6,952 bases of DNA from Pseudomonadota bacterium. Lineage in GTDB: Bacteria > Pseudomonadota > Alphaproteobacteria > Rhizobiales > Beijerinckiaceae. The stretch covers positions 1 to 6,952 of the forward strand of contig JAGWRL010000073.1 in NCBI GenBank assembly GCA_028876585.1. Reading direction: 5' to 3'. Below the pieces are notes generated by a model that ran no database searches, had not been told where the DNA came from, and saw only the letters and a list, made by a program, of their open reading frames with translations. A program made the position numbers and the translations under genes. Below, one piece after another: positions 5,496-6,952 of this stretch (position 1 is the first letter of the stretch; each line of letters opens with the position of its first letter).

Positions 5496-6952
5496 TGCAG
5501 ATCGCCCAATCGTTTGAGTTCGTACAGCATCGCCTGCGCCTCGCGCGGCGATAATGCGTCGGGGTCGAGCGCCGCCAGCGCCTCCCGCAGGGAATCGCGC
5601 GCCGGCTCAGGGTCGGGCGCGACATGGGAGAACAGCGGCAGCGCGCGTGGCCCGCCCGCCCCTTCCAGTTCCCCCAGCAGCGCCTTGGCGCGCTTGACGA
5701 CGGCGGCCGGCAGACCGGCGAGCCGCGCCACCTGGATGCCGTAGGAGCGATCCGCCGCGCCCGGCGCGACCTCGTGCAGGAACACCAGCTGGCCGCGATG
5801 CTCGCGCACCCGCATGGTGAGATTGGTCAGCCGCGGCATGGTCTCGGCCAGTTGCGTCAGCTCGTGGAAATGGGTGGCGAACAGGGTGCGGCAGCGGTTG
5901 ACATCGTTCAGCCGCTCGACGCAGGCCTGCGCGATCGACAGGCCGTCATAGGTCGCCGTGCCGCGCCCGATCTCGTCGAGGATGACGAGGCTGCGCTCGC
6001 TCGCCTGATTGAGGATCGCCGCCGTCTCGACCATCTCGACCATGAAGGTCGAGCGGCCGCGCGCGAGATCGTCGGCCGCGCCGACGCGGGAAAACAGCCG
6101 GTCGACCACGCCGATGCGCGCAAGCCTCGCCGGCACGTAGGAGCCCATCTGCGCCAGCGCCGCGATCAGCGCGTTCTGGCGCAGATAGGTCGATTTGCCC
6201 GCCATGTTGGGGCCGGTGACGACCGCGATCCGGCCGCCCTCGCCGCTCGCGCCGGAAAGCTCGCAATCGTTGGCGACGAACGGCTCGCCGCGCTCGCTCA
6301 GCGCCGCCTCGACCACGGGATGGCGGCCGCCCTCGATGGCGAAGCGCAGCGAGGCGTCGACGTCGGGCCGCGTCCAGTCGCGCTTGACCGCGAGTTCGGC
6401 CAAAGCGGCGGCGACGTCGAGTTCGGCCAGCGCGCCGCCGATCTCGCGCAAGGTTTCGGAGGCCGCCAGCGCCGCCCGTTTCAGCGTCTCGAAAATCTCT
6501 AGCTCCAGCCGCACGGCCTGACCGGCGGCGGCGGCGATGCGGCCGTCCAGTTCGATCAGCGCCTGGGTGGTGAAGCGCATCGCCCCCTGCATGGTCTGGC
6601 GATGGATGAAGGTTTCGACATGCGGGGCTTTGAGCAGCGCCTCGCCCGCCGCCTGCGGCGTCTCGATGTAGAAGCCGAGAAAATTGTTGTGCTTGATCTT
6701 GAGTTGCCTCGCCCCCGTCGCCTCGGCGTAGCGCGCCTGCATTTCGGCGATCACGCGCCGGCTGTCGTCGCGCAATTGGCGCGCTTCGTCGAGGTCGCCG
6801 CCATAGCCGGCGCGCACGAAGCCGCCGTCGCGCTTGTCGAGCGGCAGTTCCTCGGCCAGCGCCGCCGCGATCGCATCGCCGAGCGGCCCGCGCGCGCGCG
6901 CCAGCGCGCCATAGGCGCGCGTCACCTCCGCCGGCGTCTCGCCCGCCGTTTC
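5492..6952 (-). CDS. mutS: DNA mismatch repair protein MutS, C-terminal half (5' end outside window)
   Basis: The last 486 residues of MutS are visible, and the frame stays open to the right edge. MutS binds mismatches as a dimer and recruits MutL in an ATP-dependent way. Seen here are the lever/clamp region ([13 protein letters not shown], then a long helical part), then the ATPase domain with Walker [10 protein letters not shown] (visible residues 247-255), the STFMVEM segment, Walker [12 protein letters not shown] (322-332), and the switch motif ATHFHELT (359-366). The C-terminus has the helix-turn-helix dimerisation motif ending [14 protein letters not shown]. All key ATPase motifs are intact. 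An ALPLF segment (437-441) could be a sliding-clamp contact. The mismatch-binding and connector domains lie beyond the window. A GTG at 6923-6925 is internal and not the start. The stop overlaps the lysE start. Confidence 0.97.
   Translation of the reverse strand, partial: ETAGETPAEVTRAYGALARARGPLGDAIAAALAEELPLDKRDGGFVRAGYGGDLDEARQLRDDSRRVIAEMQARYAEATGARQLKIKHNNFLGFYIETPQAAGEALLKAPHVETFIHRQTMQGAMRFTTQALIELDGRIAAAAGQAVRLELEIFETLKRAALAASETLREIGGALAELDVAAALAELAVKRDWTRPDVDASLRFAIEGGRHPVVEAALSERGEPFVANDCELSGASGEGGRIAVVTGPNMAGKSTYLRQNALIAALAQMGSYVPARLARIGVVDRLFSRVGAADDLARGRSTFMVEMVETAAILNQASERSLVILDEIGRGTATYDGLSIAQACVERLNDVNRCRTLFATHFHELTQLAETMPRLTNLTMRVREHRGQLVFLHEVAPGAADRSYGIQVARLAGLPAAVVKRAKALLGELEGAGGPRALPLFSHVAPDPEPARDSLREALAALDPDALSPREAQAMLYELKRLGDLH

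Overview
The window is a G+C-rich, gene-dense chromosomal stretch. It fits an alphaproteobacterium, probably of the Rhizobiales/Hyphomicrobiales type. The supports are codon use strongly biased to G/C in third positions, the GAAC-N7-GAAC form of the LexA operator that is typical of Alphaproteobacteria, and the lineage style of DnaE2 and MutS. The genus cannot be fixed from this sequence.

Layout. Four large genes lie on the minus strand. Read in their own direction they are the 3' half of mutS (mismatch repair ATPase), a LysE-family exporter gene that overlaps the mutS stop, dnaE2 (SOS error-prone polymerase) and an EamA/DMT permease gene. A 42-codon small ORF with a good Shine-Dalgarno sequence sits between dnaE2 and the EamA gene. 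At the left edge a plus-strand gene fragment, probably the C-terminal domain of tRNA(Ile)-lysidine synthetase (TilS), runs convergently into the EamA gene. Its open frame overlaps that gene by 133 bp. No stretch longer than about 200 bp lacks a gene.

Two places stand out. First, dnaE2 carries an in-frame palindromic repeat of about 108 bp at 2289-2396, of the widespread interspersed kind whose translation reads CEERSDEAI...LLRFARND. It adds about 36 residues to the polymerase without breaking the frame, as palindromic elements do in Rickettsia genes. Second, the short dnaE2 5' region is dense with signals: a perfect LexA box, a perfect 8-bp dyad that would occlude a ribosome-binding site, and an 8-codon leader ORF whose stop overlaps the dnaE2 start (ATGA). 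This suggests a translational layer below the SOS switch.

How the genes fit together. mutS (fidelity) and dnaE2 (damage-induced mutagenesis) are neighbours with opposite effects on mutation rate. dnaE2 has its own LexA-controlled promoter, and its usual partners imuA and imuB are not adjacent. The two transporters are probably passengers of the same transcripts; their substrates cannot be read from sequence.
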